Assembly (NCBI GenBank): GCA_017545365.1
Contig: JAFWOP010000014.1
Coordinates: forward strand, 19,589-83,588
Source: Bacteroidales bacterium
GTDB lineage: Bacteria > Bacteroidota > Bacteroidia > Bacteroidales > P3
DNA length: 64,000 bases
Reading direction: 5' to 3'
Made by a program: the position numbers and the translations under genes. The notes beneath the pieces were generated by a model that saw only the letters and a program-made list of their open reading frames with translations, had not been told where the DNA came from and searched no databases. Of the stretch, positions 10,201 to 19,248 are shown in pieces. Position 1 is the stretch's first letter; every line of letters starts with the position of its first letter.

Positions 10201-10656
10201 CGGCCGTCTCAATGCAATCTCACACACCAGAGTCCTACTACCAGGCACCCCCACCATCTGCCATGCCGCCATTACTGTGACATAACTATTCTGTCCAAAT
10301 AGAAAAATGAGCGGATTGGCATAGTTTTGGCTCAACAAATCTATCTGTTGAAGTGGAATCTCGCTATTATAGGTTCTATTACATACTACCACCCCAGCGT
10401 GGGACACACAGAATGAGCGTATGTCCGATCCAAAAAAGCCAAAGGGAAACGCCAACTCCACCATGCGAGAGTACATGCCGTATTGATTGTACCGCCTGAT
10501 GGTGTCAGGGTCGGTCAGCGTTATCCACTTGGTGGTGTCCACGCCTGTAGTGTAACTGTAGCCATACCACGTCTGCGACCTTACCGACTGAAAAGTCAGA
10601 ACCAGCAGCAGCATTACAAAGAATCGGTACAGATACATAATTTGTTTATTTTTCAT
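7231..10656 (-). CDS. Giant secreted multidomain protein with type B T9SS (gliding-type) C-terminus, copy 1
   Basis: 1141 residues. Order: signal peptide (residues 1-27, ending QSVRSQ); an N-terminal beta domain (VELAFPFGFFGSDIRSF, KINISPISHE-like region); a fibronectin type III-like domain near 235-320; a beta-sandwich region near 325-530; an Ig-like segment (GFNYRWYSADNPSV); and a PKD-like domain near 620-700 (YLWHFSDGTT). Next come CxGDTL...GCDSL repeats, then a gliding-motility-associated C-terminal domain (IYFPNIFTPDRDINNRF, WIYDRRGM, GWDGTSGG) ending in VLLLR. That tail is the known type B export signal of the type IX secretion system, so the protein should reach the cell surface or medium. 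Ligand unknown; adhesion is a reasonable guess. Confidence 0.9.
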   Translation of the reverse strand: MKNKQIMYLYRFFVMLLLVLTFQSVRSQTWYGYSYTTGVDTTKWITLTDPDTIRRYNQYGMYSRMVELAFPFGFFGSDIRSFCVSHAGVVVCNRTYNSEIPLQQIDLLSQNYANPLIFLFGQNSYVTVMAAWQMVGVPGSRTLVCEIALRRPVDTLQECRFQLQLDEATLAVRFVYGANTVNDNQGRGSIGFTGSSSRFINISPISHEVSNQVLYSNNLSWPGIYRYYEFTPVCANVAGLTVSHVGYNSALVSWSHMSSDSCYIIRYGRPNSTYSERVIRDTSIIIDGLQRCTLYNVQVLTICKNGQISGDASIRFRTVAPSCTNIPFTSLWDDFVECRTGNFTRPSAQIEVVDSGYRSDRSRHTVHCDTAERDLITQYQLRTIPVGYCSSVRLGNSRSGREQESITYTLHVDTNDYDLLLLRYAIVAQNPEHPEYTQPHVLFTITSMDDSLAGPCYSATFVSGALSGWLPAREGSDILWRDWAVYGIELGDLHGQTVRLTISNFDCGEGDHWGYVYFTLEGVSKRLTSTVCGASTENTFRAPKGFNYRWYSADNPSVTLSTDDTLHVTTPGVYYCHATYQLAGNDCGFTVVCRAGMRYPVARFSSTTVGGCTAVRRFVNESVIATDAAHTQLTTEPCERYLWHFSDGTTDSATNVTRAFSNGTHTVTLIAMLANGSCIDSVSQTFTVSIPSDTIYVSSCWGVPYCFGDMVVTQTGQYSYVDSCVEHILFFTVLSEPPTTIIDTICKGDTLFMGDEAYFLPGYYTQAFLNQYGCDSLVNLQLWTMSRYSIELRDTLPVGSQYPVGDTAFTAPGRYEYRMSSIYGCDSVLNIQLSCSTEKDTTICESSLPFVWDTLIFNEAGGRRLSFVNQAGTDSIITYTLHVREMARSQLDLDQSCDSDLYYIVEAGGGYHYTWQTGNATNWIDTIVADSLYYIHANDPSYYYVQVGYPDDPQCPTTDSIYLDPTALQLIIVDFSIYPEHPSSEYSSITLTDLSQNILTREWYVNGMLWPEAGATAVVDLSLSDDTIEICMVGYRNFCHLSVCKKVAVDWQSIYFPNIFTPDRDINNRFTACGVGITDFEIWIYDRRGMLVYHTTDIGQGWDGTSGGIKCRQEAYAYTCRYRLKQEQGYQTHTGTVLLLR

Positions 10657-10690
10657 AACGTAAGAATAGAAAAAAAATTGTGCGATTCAC

Positions 10691-13600
10691 CTACCGCAGC
10701 AACAAAACAGTGCCCGTGTGAGACTGATAGCCCTTCTCCTGTTTGAGGCGATAGCGGCAGGTGTAGGCATACGCCTCCTGACGGCACCTGACACCACCGC
10801 TGGTGCCATCCCAACCCTTCTGCATATCGGTGGTGTGGAACATCAGGATGCCACGACGGTCATATATCCACATCTCGAACTCTGCAATACCCACACCCAT
10901 GGCGGTGAAGCGGTTGTTGATGTCGCCGTCGGGGGTGAACACATTGGGGAAGAAAATCAACTGCCTATGGATAGGGACATACTTGCATACTTTCTGAAAA
11001 CAAAACATGCGATAGCCAACCAGGCATAGTTCTAACGTGTCCACATCCATCGGAACATCCACGGTCAGCTGCGCACCGGTCCCCATCTGAAGTGACGAGC
11101 CCACATACCACTCTCTTCTCTGAACATTCTCGCTCTGGTCCAACAGCGCCAACGAAAATGTCTCCGAGGTTATAACTTCTGGAGACATAGAGAAGTCCAC
11201 ATTCATGCTAACCAAGTCGGCGGGGGCCAAGTCGATGCTATCCACCACCGTACACGGAAGGCCCTCCCTATGAGAAGCATAAAGATAATAGCGTGTCGGC
11301 TGCCCCGGATGGAGATAATAGAGACTATCCGCAGCCACCTCCTCCACACTATCATCCCCAAACTCCGACACCCATTCAAAGTGATAGTCGCCTTCCACCC
11401 GCACGATGAAGTAGCTCCCTTTATCACAATCCTGGTCTATCTCCATCCGAGGCATCACCTTCTCTTGTACATGCATAGTATATGTCACAATGCTGTCATT
11501 GCCCGATTGGCTTCGATACGACATCCTGTGCCTACCCGCCGCCGAATACATCCGCCCACCCCACATAAGGGGAAGGTCGGCTTCACATACCGTTGTGTCA
11601 ACCTCCTTCGTGCAACTGAGGTAGACATCTATCAAGCTATCGCATCCATATTGGCTGTAATACGACAGACTATAGCTTCCGGGTGCTCTGAAAGCCGTAT
11701 CAGCAATGGCATAATATTCATCAGCGGGCAGCGTATCGGAAATCACCTGTCTGTATGTGGGAAGACATGTCAAATCCAGGTATACCAACGAATCACACCC
11801 ATTATGGTCGTGAAGCACCTGACTATAGCCTCCGCTGTCAGTAGCAATTAGCCAATCATAAAACAACGTGTCGCCACTACAGATAGAGTCTGTCAGATAA
11901 GACTGTGGCGAAAGCGTGTGCCACCTAAAAAAGATTACATATTCCATACAATTTGCGAAACACACATATTTGCCAGTATCTGTTAACAATACATCTCCAA
12001 ACTGGTAAGAAAACCCCGGACAAAGAGTAATGTTGAGTGTATCCACTGGAATGTTTACCGTAAAGGTCTGAGTAACTGAGTCCACACACATCCCATTAGC
12101 CAACATAGCCAATAAGGTGACCGAATAGGTACCATTCCTAAATGTGCGTGTGATATTGGTTGAGGAGTCCACCGTCCCGTCGCTAAACCGCCACAAATAC
12201 TTCTCGCAAGGTTCGTTAGTCAGATTAGTATGCTCCGCATCAGTCGCCACCACACTTTGATTTGTAAAACGCCGCACAGCCGGACACCCGTCAATCACCG
12301 AAATGGTGAATTGCGCTACTGGATAACGTGGACCCGACCGAGCCGACATCACAAAACCACAATCTCGTCCTTGCAGCAGATATGTGGCATAACAACTATA
12401 ATTGCCCGCCGAAGTCACATGCAACGAATCGGTAGTCGATAGAGTCATGTATGGATTAGATACATTATACCAACGATAGTTGAAGCCCTGTGGTGCGTGA
12501 AAAGTATTCTCCAAAGCGGACCCACAGTTCGTCGTCTGCAGTCGTTTCATTGTCCCCTCCAATGTATAATAGGTGTAGCCATAATGTCCACCAAGAGCAC
12601 AATCGCTATTTGATATCGACACCCTTACACGCTGACCATGTAGGCTGCTTAAATCCACACCAAAGGCTGACCAGTCACGCCACACCACACCTACCATATA
12701 ATTCCAGTCCGACAAATCGCCCGATACAAAATTGGCATAATAGCACGAATCAATCACGACACCATTCGAATCACAAATAGAGAATATGACATGCGGCTTT
12801 TGCTGTGCGGAATGATCAGGGTTCTCCTCTACGATAGCATACCTTAATATCAAAAGGTCAAATTGGTTAGTATCCACCACTATCGAATAGGTGATATCCT
12901 CCTGTTCACCATTTACCCTCCAATTGCCCAAACGCACCGAAGAACAATGTCCGACAGGAATAGTACGCAACAAATTGCCCGTTCGCGGATCGCGCTCCGA
13001 GGTATCATAATGTACCGTATGGCGAGAATCGATAGAAGCATATCCTTCATCAACTATTTCTACCATAGTAGACGGATAGGCGAATCTGCCTGTTCGACAC
13101 TCCACATGACTATCCCAAAAACTTGTGAACGGAATATTGCTACAGCTGGGGATGAGTGTACGGAAACGTGTTGAGACAGCCTCACTGGTATCACCATTAC
13201 TACAGACCTCACGAACCTGCACATCACACTGTGTTTTTGGCCGCAACCCATGCAAGTATATTACAGTGTCTAGAGTAGACTGTTCGACGTAACCGCTGTC
13301 GACATAGCCATACCTGACAAGATATCTGCTGGCACTCCTCATCCGAGGCCACGACACCCTTGCCGAGGTCTGTTCCACGTTGCTTATATTAACCCTGGGC
13401 AGATTAGCACAATCAGGAACAAACTGATAATATCGATAATCACCTGGCCAAGGACAAATTAAATCACCCTCATTTGCCGTTATGGTGTGTGTTTCCGAAT
13501 TGACTATGATGTACCTGCGATCCGTCCCTGTGAAACCAATCTGACCAATGGCATCTATACTACCAGTATTATGGCCATATACCAAACGTAAGGCACATGT

Positions 13601-14098
13601 GCCTTCTTCAAGCTGTATCTGATAACGACACACCTCCAATGAACTGGACGGTGGTTTTATTGAGAATTCGCATACGAACGTCCTGTTGCCCGGACTGCCC
13701 ATCGTCTGGCATACTGCCATATTAAGATAAGTTGAGGTATTACTCACGAGAGCACAACCATATATATTAATGAGAGGGGGCCGCCTGGCATAAGCCCATG
13801 AAATGACTCCACATGGAGATGCGTTTTCAACTCTATTACATACCAAACACCCACAAATGTGTGCACTAATAGAGTGTATTTCTGTTCCAAAAAATCCGAA
13901 TGGAAAACCTAGTTCCACAAAAGGGGAATAAGTGTCAGTAGTTTGTTCGTATGTTCTGAGAGTGTCGGGATTGGTCAGCGTAATCCACATAGAACTGTCC
14001 ACCCCAGTAGTAAAGTCGTAGCCATACATAGTTTGCCCCTTCGCTGACATGAACGCCAGCAACAACAGCACCATTAAGAGGTATCGAATATGGGTCAT
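10691..14098 (-). CDS. Giant secreted multidomain protein with type B T9SS C-terminus, copy 2
   Basis: Paralog of the neighbouring copies with the same domain order: signal peptide, N-terminal beta domain, Fn3-like domain (RVSWPRMRSASRYLVRYG), beta-sandwich, PKD-like domain (YLWRFSDGTV), two or three CxGDTL/GCDSL repeats and a gliding-type tail (IFFPNVFTPDGDINNRF). I start at ATG 14098 (MTHIRYLLMVLLLLAF), which gives a clean signal peptide; the frame also has an ATG at 14116. Its 3' end shares an 82-base block with copy 3 (10710-10791 against 14163-14244) without a mismatch, whereas the middle of the genes has diverged. It lies 35 bases from copy 1, so the set is probably one transcript. Confidence 0.9.
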   Translation of the reverse strand: MTHIRYLLMVLLLLAFMSAKGQTMYGYDFTTGVDSSMWITLTNPDTLRTYEQTTDTYSPFVELGFPFGFFGTEIHSISAHICGCLVCNRVENASPCGVISWAYARRPPLINIYGCALVSNTSTYLNMAVCQTMGSPGNRTFVCEFSIKPPSSSLEVCRYQIQLEEGTCALRLVYGHNTGSIDAIGQIGFTGTDRRYIIVNSETHTITANEGDLICPWPGDYRYYQFVPDCANLPRVNISNVEQTSARVSWPRMRSASRYLVRYGYVDSGYVEQSTLDTVIYLHGLRPKTQCDVQVREVCSNGDTSEAVSTRFRTLIPSCSNIPFTSFWDSHVECRTGRFAYPSTMVEIVDEGYASIDSRHTVHYDTSERDPRTGNLLRTIPVGHCSSVRLGNWRVNGEQEDITYSIVVDTNQFDLLILRYAIVEENPDHSAQQKPHVIFSICDSNGVVIDSCYYANFVSGDLSDWNYMVGVVWRDWSAFGVDLSSLHGQRVRVSISNSDCALGGHYGYTYYTLEGTMKRLQTTNCGSALENTFHAPQGFNYRWYNVSNPYMTLSTTDSLHVTSAGNYSCYATYLLQGRDCGFVMSARSGPRYPVAQFTISVIDGCPAVRRFTNQSVVATDAEHTNLTNEPCEKYLWRFSDGTVDSSTNITRTFRNGTYSVTLLAMLANGMCVDSVTQTFTVNIPVDTLNITLCPGFSYQFGDVLLTDTGKYVCFANCMEYVIFFRWHTLSPQSYLTDSICSGDTLFYDWLIATDSGGYSQVLHDHNGCDSLVYLDLTCLPTYRQVISDTLPADEYYAIADTAFRAPGSYSLSYYSQYGCDSLIDVYLSCTKEVDTTVCEADLPLMWGGRMYSAAGRHRMSYRSQSGNDSIVTYTMHVQEKVMPRMEIDQDCDKGSYFIVRVEGDYHFEWVSEFGDDSVEEVAADSLYYLHPGQPTRYYLYASHREGLPCTVVDSIDLAPADLVSMNVDFSMSPEVITSETFSLALLDQSENVQRREWYVGSSLQMGTGAQLTVDVPMDVDTLELCLVGYRMFCFQKVCKYVPIHRQLIFFPNVFTPDGDINNRFTAMGVGIAEFEMWIYDRRGILMFHTTDMQKGWDGTSGGVRCRQEAYAYTCRYRLKQEKGYQSHTGTVLLLR
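10710..10791 (-). repeat. 82-base block identical to 14163-14244
   Basis: The stretch encoding part of the gliding-type tail of copy 2 matches that of copy 3 base for base over 82 positions, and remains close for about 200 more. The corresponding part of copy 1 (from about 7245) has many silent differences. Silent-site identity limited to the 3' ends suggests recent gene conversion or duplication. Confidence 0.85.
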
Positions 14099-14143
14099 AA
14101 CATAGTTACTAATCATATAACGGGGTATTAGAGATAATATTAC

Positions 14144-17100
14144 CTAACGCAGCAATAGGACGGTGCCCGTGTGAGACTGATAGCCCTTCTCCTGTTTGAG
14201 GCGATAGCGGCAGGTGTAGGCATACGCCTCCTGACGGCACCTGATGCCACCACTGGTGCCGTCCCAACCCTTCTGCATATCGGTGGTGTGGAACATCAGG
14301 ACGCCACGACGGTCGTAAATCCACATCTCGAATTCATCGATACCCACACCCATGGCGGTAAAGCGGTTGTTGTTGTCTCCGTCGGGAGTGAACACATTGG
14401 GGAAGTAAATAGCTATCAGCCCGATGGGGACATATTTGCACAGCACCTGATGACAAAACTTGCGATACCCGACAAGACACACCTCCAACGAATCGCTTGA
14501 AAGAGGGGCATCCACCTCCATCTGGACATCCGACTCAGACTGCATTATCCCATTCACATACCATTCGCGGCTAAGGGTGTTCCTACTTTGGTCGACAAGG
14601 GTGACTGTCGGTGTCTCGGAGGTGATGTAATCGGGTGTGATGGAGAAATCGATATAGACAGGCAACAAGTCGGCCGGATTGAGATAAATGCTGTCTTTTG
14701 CCGGACAGGAAAGCCCCTCCTCGTAATCGGCCTGCACGTAATAGAGCAAAGGTGTTGGCGGATTGATGTAATAAAGGCTGTCGGCCACAATCACGTCAAT
14801 GCCACCCGCAGCAGCCTCGGTATACCAATGATACCTATAACCTCCACCCACCTCGACAATGAAATAACGGTCTGAATCGCAACTCTGGTCAAGCGTCCAC
14901 TGTGGCACAGCCTGCTCGCGAACACGCACCATATAGGTCACGATGCTGTCCGTACCCGACTGGCTTGTATATGAAAACGCACTCGAATCCTCAGCCTCAA
15001 AAGAATGTCCGTCCCAAATCACAGGCAGGCTGGAGGTGCAGACGGTCGTATCTTTCTGAACCGTACAGCTAAGGTCGATTTCGAACAGGCTGTCGCAGCC
15101 ATAGAGGGTCTGCATCACATAGCGGTACCTGCCTGGAGCCCTAAAAGCAGTGTCGCCCACGGCGTAATAATCACCAGCCGCGAGCGTGTCGGCTATTATA
15201 ACATGATATGTAGGCATGCAACTCAATTGTAGACTAATTGTCGAGTCGCACCCCTGCTGGCCGGTATACACTTGCGAGTAAAAGCCACTACTAACACACA
15301 CATGCCGCCCGAACAACAGCGTATCGCCACTGCATATAGTGTCGGTGTACTGTACGCTAGAAGTGTCATACTGAGTATACAAGAGTATGTGCTCGATACA
15401 ATTTTCCACATAAGCATAACAGCCAGACTCAGTGATAAGCTCTCCACCGAACAAGTACGGATTATTCTCACATCGGGTAACCCTGATAGTGTCGCTTGGG
15501 ACACTTACCGTAAAGGTCTGTGAGCATGAATCCACACAAGCCCCGTTCGCCAACATGGCTAAAAGGGTAACTGTATGGGTGCCATTGGTAAAAGAGCGGG
15601 TTATGCTGGCGGATGAGTCAACCCTACCGTCACTAAAACGCCACAGATAGCGTTCGCACGACTCCGAAGTGAGTTGGGTATGGGCCGAGTCCATGGTCAC
15701 CACACTTTGGTTTTCGAAATGGCGGATGGCACTACAGCCGTCCACCATTGAAGAGGTGAAGCGTGCCATCGGATAACGGGTCCCCGCACGGGTGGGCATC
15801 ACAAAACCACAATGGCGCCCCTGCAGATTGTATGACGCTTGACAATAATAATCACCTACAGAGGCGACATGCAACGAATCGGTGGTCGAGAGGGTGACCA
15901 TAGGGGCATCGGCACTATACCAACGATAGGTAAACCCCTGCGGGGCATGGAAGGTGTTCTCCACATTCGAGCCACATACCGTAGACTCCAGTCGTTTCAT
16001 GGCTCCTTCCAATGTGAAATAGGCATAGCCAAAATGTCCGCCCAAACTGCAGTCATAATTAGAGATGGTAACCTTTATCTTCTGACCGTGGAACTCGGTC
16101 AGGCTGACACCGAAAGCGGACCAGTTGCGCCATACTACGTCGTTTGCGGCATTGATCCATCCTGAAAAATCGCCTGAAATAAAGTCGGCATAATAGCACG
16201 AGTCGGTCAGGCCGCCTGCCGAATCAGTAATTGAGAGGATGACATGTGGCTGCTGGCTCATACTATGATTGGGATGCTCTTCAACTAGGGCGTAACGCAA
16301 GATAAGCAAATCATAGGCATTTGTGTCCACCTGCAAAGTATATGTGATGCTTTCTTGCTGTCCACCAGCCCGCATATTGCCTATGCGCACCGATGAGCAA
16401 TGGCCTTCAGGGATAGTACGCAGCCTGTTACTTGTTCGCGCGTCACGCTCCGAGGTGTTGAAATGGACTGTATGACGAGACCTATAGAAGTCATTATACC
16501 CACTATCTACCACTTCTTTGGTGAAGGATGGATAGTTTATTCCACCAGTACTGCATTCCACAAACTCGCCTCGGAGGTTGGTGAATGGTATGTTGCTGCA
16601 ACTGGGTATCAGCGTATAAAAAGAGGTCGAAGCAGCACCACTGGTGTCTCCCTCACTACACACAACTCGGACTTGCACCTCATACCTGGTCTGCCTCTGC
16701 AAGCCGACTAGGTATACCATTGTATCTGTTGTCGAAAACTCAACATATCTACTACGGTCAATGCCATATCTGACAAGATAACAACTGTCGCGGCTCATCG
16801 GTCTCCACGACACCCTTACCGTTGTTTCGTCCACATTACCAATGTCAATCTCACCCATACTAGCACAGTTATTCGGAACAAATTGATAGTAGCGGAAATT
16901 GCCTGGCCACGATAGAGCATCATGATTCGACTCGTCTGGTACCGACCCTCTTGTTGATGCGACATGTGTCATGGGGTTTATACGTACATACCTGTTTTCT
17001 GTCCCTGTAAAGCCTATCTCCCCCAAGACTTGTGAAGTGTTATCCGTGTTAGAAGCGTACACAAAACGCACCGTATTGGTTCCTTCTTCAAGTTGAAGCT

Positions 17101-17587
17101 GATAGAGGGCCCTACCTGACGCATAAGAACCATCGTTCCGTGAAATCTCGCAAACCAATATCCTACTGCCTGGCGTTCCCACTGTCTGGCACACTGCCAT
17201 AGTCCTACTTTGAGGGGTAGACAGATGACCATAAAGGTCGATTAGAGGGCTCTTCTCATTCATCACCTGACTTACCCATGAATTCAGTGTAATAAAGCTA
17301 TAGTTTTCTGAGAAATAATTAACACGATTACATATCAAAAAACCAGAATTGTGGACACAGAACGAACGTATCTCTGTTCCGAAGAACCTAAAAAGGAAGC
17401 CGACTTCCACCATTGGTGAATAGTCATCAACTTGATAGTATGTTTTTATCGTATCGGGGTTAGTCAACCTAATCCACTTGGAGGCATCAACTCCAGTAGT
17501 AAATGCGTACCCATGCAGCGTCTGCGACATGACTGGCTGAAACGTCAGTAGCACCAGCAAGACTAATATGCATCGGCGTGAGGGCAT
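14144..17587 (-). CDS. Giant secreted multidomain protein with type B T9SS C-terminus, copy 3
   Basis: 1147 residues; the first of the three paralogs in transcription order. Signal peptide MPSRRCILVLLVLLTFQPVM, then the same layout as copies 1 and 2: a beta domain; an Fn3-like domain with the VRVSWRPMSRDSCYLVRYG core; a beta-sandwich; an Ig/PKD-like region (YRWYSADAPMV, YLWRFSDGRV); CSGDTLLFG...GCDSTISLQL repeats; and the gliding-type sorting domain (IYFPNVFTPDGDNNNRF, WIYDRRGVLMFHTTDMQ). It begins 11 bases after the small secreted protein of the sigma-factor operon, so the ECF system and these exported proteins seem to form one unit. Function beyond surface display is not visible. Confidence 0.9.
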   Translation of the reverse strand: MPSRRCILVLLVLLTFQPVMSQTLHGYAFTTGVDASKWIRLTNPDTIKTYYQVDDYSPMVEVGFLFRFFGTEIRSFCVHNSGFLICNRVNYFSENYSFITLNSWVSQVMNEKSPLIDLYGHLSTPQSRTMAVCQTVGTPGSRILVCEISRNDGSYASGRALYQLQLEEGTNTVRFVYASNTDNTSQVLGEIGFTGTENRYVRINPMTHVASTRGSVPDESNHDALSWPGNFRYYQFVPNNCASMGEIDIGNVDETTVRVSWRPMSRDSCYLVRYGIDRSRYVEFSTTDTMVYLVGLQRQTRYEVQVRVVCSEGDTSGAASTSFYTLIPSCSNIPFTNLRGEFVECSTGGINYPSFTKEVVDSGYNDFYRSRHTVHFNTSERDARTSNRLRTIPEGHCSSVRIGNMRAGGQQESITYTLQVDTNAYDLLILRYALVEEHPNHSMSQQPHVILSITDSAGGLTDSCYYADFISGDFSGWINAANDVVWRNWSAFGVSLTEFHGQKIKVTISNYDCSLGGHFGYAYFTLEGAMKRLESTVCGSNVENTFHAPQGFTYRWYSADAPMVTLSTTDSLHVASVGDYYCQASYNLQGRHCGFVMPTRAGTRYPMARFTSSMVDGCSAIRHFENQSVVTMDSAHTQLTSESCERYLWRFSDGRVDSSASITRSFTNGTHTVTLLAMLANGACVDSCSQTFTVSVPSDTIRVTRCENNPYLFGGELITESGCYAYVENCIEHILLYTQYDTSSVQYTDTICSGDTLLFGRHVCVSSGFYSQVYTGQQGCDSTISLQLSCMPTYHVIIADTLAAGDYYAVGDTAFRAPGRYRYVMQTLYGCDSLFEIDLSCTVQKDTTVCTSSLPVIWDGHSFEAEDSSAFSYTSQSGTDSIVTYMVRVREQAVPQWTLDQSCDSDRYFIVEVGGGYRYHWYTEAAAGGIDVIVADSLYYINPPTPLLYYVQADYEEGLSCPAKDSIYLNPADLLPVYIDFSITPDYITSETPTVTLVDQSRNTLSREWYVNGIMQSESDVQMEVDAPLSSDSLEVCLVGYRKFCHQVLCKYVPIGLIAIYFPNVFTPDGDNNNRFTAMGVGIDEFEMWIYDRRGVLMFHTTDMQKGWDGTSGGIRCRQEAYAYTCRYRLKQEKGYQSHTGTVLLLR
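14163..14244 (-). repeat. 82-base block identical to 10710-10791
   Basis: Partner of the block at the 3' end of paralog copy 2; it encodes part of the type B sorting domain of copy 3. Confidence 0.85.
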
Positions 17588-17598
17588 AGTGGCACTTA

Positions 17599-18078
17599 TT
17601 ACTGATTCCTCGCACTGCTCATCTTACGAATTAGATAGGCGATCACTACGTCGGACTGCTTCTCAGTGTTACAACAAAATATATACACTGTGCGCGAAAG
17701 GTAAGAAACCCCCAGATAACAGGAATTGTTTTGGTCTATGTGTTCATCCACCACTGGTGCAGGCTTGGTGGGGTCTTGGCGGCTGCGCTGGGTAAACATT
17801 GTCACGTCCCAACCCTCCTCCATCTGTTGCTCCTGCTCCTTGGTGGGGGTGGCAAGCCCGAAGGTGGAACAGAGCCACTGCCAGCTCTGGTCGTCGATTG
17901 CTTCCAGCAGCGTCACGTCGGCGGTAATGCCAGTGTCAAGGGTGAAATTGGTGACACTCGCAACGCGCACGTCTGTACGCCCCGAATAACGGTTATACAA
18001 ATCGGTCTGTGCCATCACACAGGATGCACAGCTCAGCAGCAAGAGAAAAAGCAGCCTTTTATTGAATGTGTGAATCAT
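17599..18078 (-). CDS. Small secreted protein of the ECF sigma operon, unknown function
   Basis: 159 residues with a signal peptide (MIHTFNKRLLFLLLLSCASC). The cysteine in the C-region could make it a lipoprotein, but VMAQ looks like a normal cleavage site. The mature part (LYNRYSGRTDVRVASVTNF at the start) loosely resembles the small DUF4252-type proteins often encoded beside Bacteroidota sigma factors; I cannot confirm this. It lies between the anti-sigma-like gene (37 bases) and the first giant T9SS cargo gene (11 bases), suggesting it belongs to the same regulon. Confidence 0.65.
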   Translation of the reverse strand: MIHTFNKRLLFLLLLSCASCVMAQTDLYNRYSGRTDVRVASVTNFTLDTGITADVTLLEAIDDQSWQWLCSTFGLATPTKEQEQQMEEGWDVTMFTQRSRQDPTKPAPVVDEHIDQNNSCYLGVSYLSRTVYIFCCNTEKQSDVVIAYLIRKMSSARNQ

Positions 18079-18115
18079 AGACTAACAAATTAACGCATTA
18101 TTGCATTCTCAATCA

Positions 18116-18688
18116 TCAGGTGCGGAGGAATTTCCAAATGTCGTTGATGACCGAGTCGGGCGAACACTGAGTGTTGCATGCCACTACGGTCTCACCTTCA
18201 TAACTGACCGAGGGCTCCATCTCCTCTGCCACAGCTTCATAATGTTGCACGGCAGATACGTATTCCATATCGTTCGACGAAGGCGCTGCTTGCATCACTG
18301 GCTTGGTGGCCTTGACATCATGTTGCACATTTAATTGGAATGTGTCTTCATCCTTAGAGGCAGCCGCAACCGTAGGGGTCTTCGGTTGTGGGGCATCGGC
18401 ATCCGACTGCACAGCAGGGGTGGACGGTGCTTCGGCCTGGGCCATTAAAGGACCGTCTGCAATAGGGCCGTTGCTATTGTGATGAATGGTAAAAAACAAT
18501 CCTACGACAACAAGTACTGAGACCACACCCGAAATGCCGGCATATCTGCGATGGCGTATTACTTTGGCGCGCTGGGTGGCTGCTTCAATCACCTGGTCAC
18601 GATGTGTAAGCTGGTTGAGCTCAATCAACTCTTCATCGGTAATGGTGCCTTCTTGACGACGCCGAAGAAGTTTTTCAATACTACTCAT
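18116..18688 (-). CDS. Single-pass membrane protein, probable anti-sigma factor
   Basis: 190 residues: a cytoplasmic N-terminal helical part (about 1-48, MSSIEKLLRRRQEGTITDEE), one membrane helix near 50-68 (GVVSVLVVVGLFFTI), then a long low-complexity periplasmic part rich in Pro, Ala and Glu. There is no classical HxxxCxxC zinc motif. The start is 3 bases after the stop of the ECF sigma gene, and this topology is usual for partner anti-sigma proteins. That role is inferred from position and topology. It would hold the sigma factor at the inner membrane until an unknown signal releases it. Confidence 0.7.
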   Translation of the reverse strand: MSSIEKLLRRRQEGTITDEELIELNQLTHRDQVIEAATQRAKVIRHRRYAGISGVVSVLVVVGLFFTIHHNSNGPIADGPLMAQAEAPSTPAVQSDADAPQPKTPTVAAASKDEDTFQLNVQHDVKATKPVMQAAPSSNDMEYVSAVQHYEAVAEEMEPSVSYEGETVVACNTQCSPDSVINDIWKFLRT

Positions 18689-18691
18689 GGC

Positions 18692-19171
18692 TTATATATC
18701 TTTAGTTTCTATTTCTAATATTTTCTGTTTTAACCTCTTATGCCCCTTGTAAAAAAGTTTCTTCACCATAGACTCCGAAATCCCTTCATGCTGGGCTATC
18801 TGGGCTTTGGAAAGTCCTTTCTCATAGTATAGGTATAGTACGTTTCTGATGCGTTTTGGCATTTTCTCCATCAGGCTTGTGAGGAGTTCTAAACGCCGTG
18901 ATGTCTGGTCAGGTTCGGGGTCCGGCTCTGCCACCTCTATCATCTGATCTAGCAACACCTCCGGACTCTTCCGCCTCATCTTCAATGCTGTGTTGCGCAA
19001 CACCCTTATGCAGTAGGCATAGGGGTCGCCCGTCAGACTACGGGACATTGTTATGGCCAAAGCTTCTTGCACGGCATCTTCCACGTCTGTCTCGTTATGG
19101 AGAATCGAAAAAGCTATCTGGTACAGGTCCAGATAGTGGTCGGCTAGCATCTGTTTGTCCGCTTCTCGCAT
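18692..19171 (-). CDS. ECF-family RNA polymerase sigma factor
   Basis: 159 residues with the two-domain build of extracytoplasmic-function sigma factors. Region 2 spans about residues 8-75 (YLDLYQIAFSILHNETDVED, AVQEALAITM, AYCIRVLRNTALKMRRK). Region 4 spans about 92-150 (LLTSLMEKMPKRIRNVLYLYY, then LSKAQIAQHEGISESMVKKL). It directs core RNA polymerase to a specific promoter set. It heads a same-strand series: anti-sigma-like protein, small secreted protein, three T9SS cargo proteins and probably the small TonB-C/lipoprotein genes. It probably controls that cluster, by analogy with ECF control of T9SS genes in Porphyromonas. Confidence 0.9.
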   Translation of the reverse strand: MREADKQMLADHYLDLYQIAFSILHNETDVEDAVQEALAITMSRSLTGDPYAYCIRVLRNTALKMRRKSPEVLLDQMIEVAEPDPEPDQTSRRLELLTSLMEKMPKRIRNVLYLYYEKGLSKAQIAQHEGISESMVKKLFYKGHKRLKQKILEIETKDI

Positions 19172-19201
19172 ATCGATTTTCCATTTCTTCTCTTTTATAT
19201 A

Positions 19202-19232
19202 CTTCCAAAGGTGTCCAATTCGTCACCCCTCT
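19202..19232 (-). promoter_or_regulatory. Possible autoregulated ECF promoter
   Basis: On the minus strand, 30-60 bases before the sigma gene, lies GGGGTGACGAATTGGACACC followed by TTTGGAAGTATATAAAAG. GTGAC/TAAC-type upstream boxes are seen before other Bacteroidota ECF operons, and no TAnnTTTG box occurs here. This is a weak assignment by position. Confidence 0.3.
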
Positions 19233-19248
19233 ATCGCATTATTTAACT

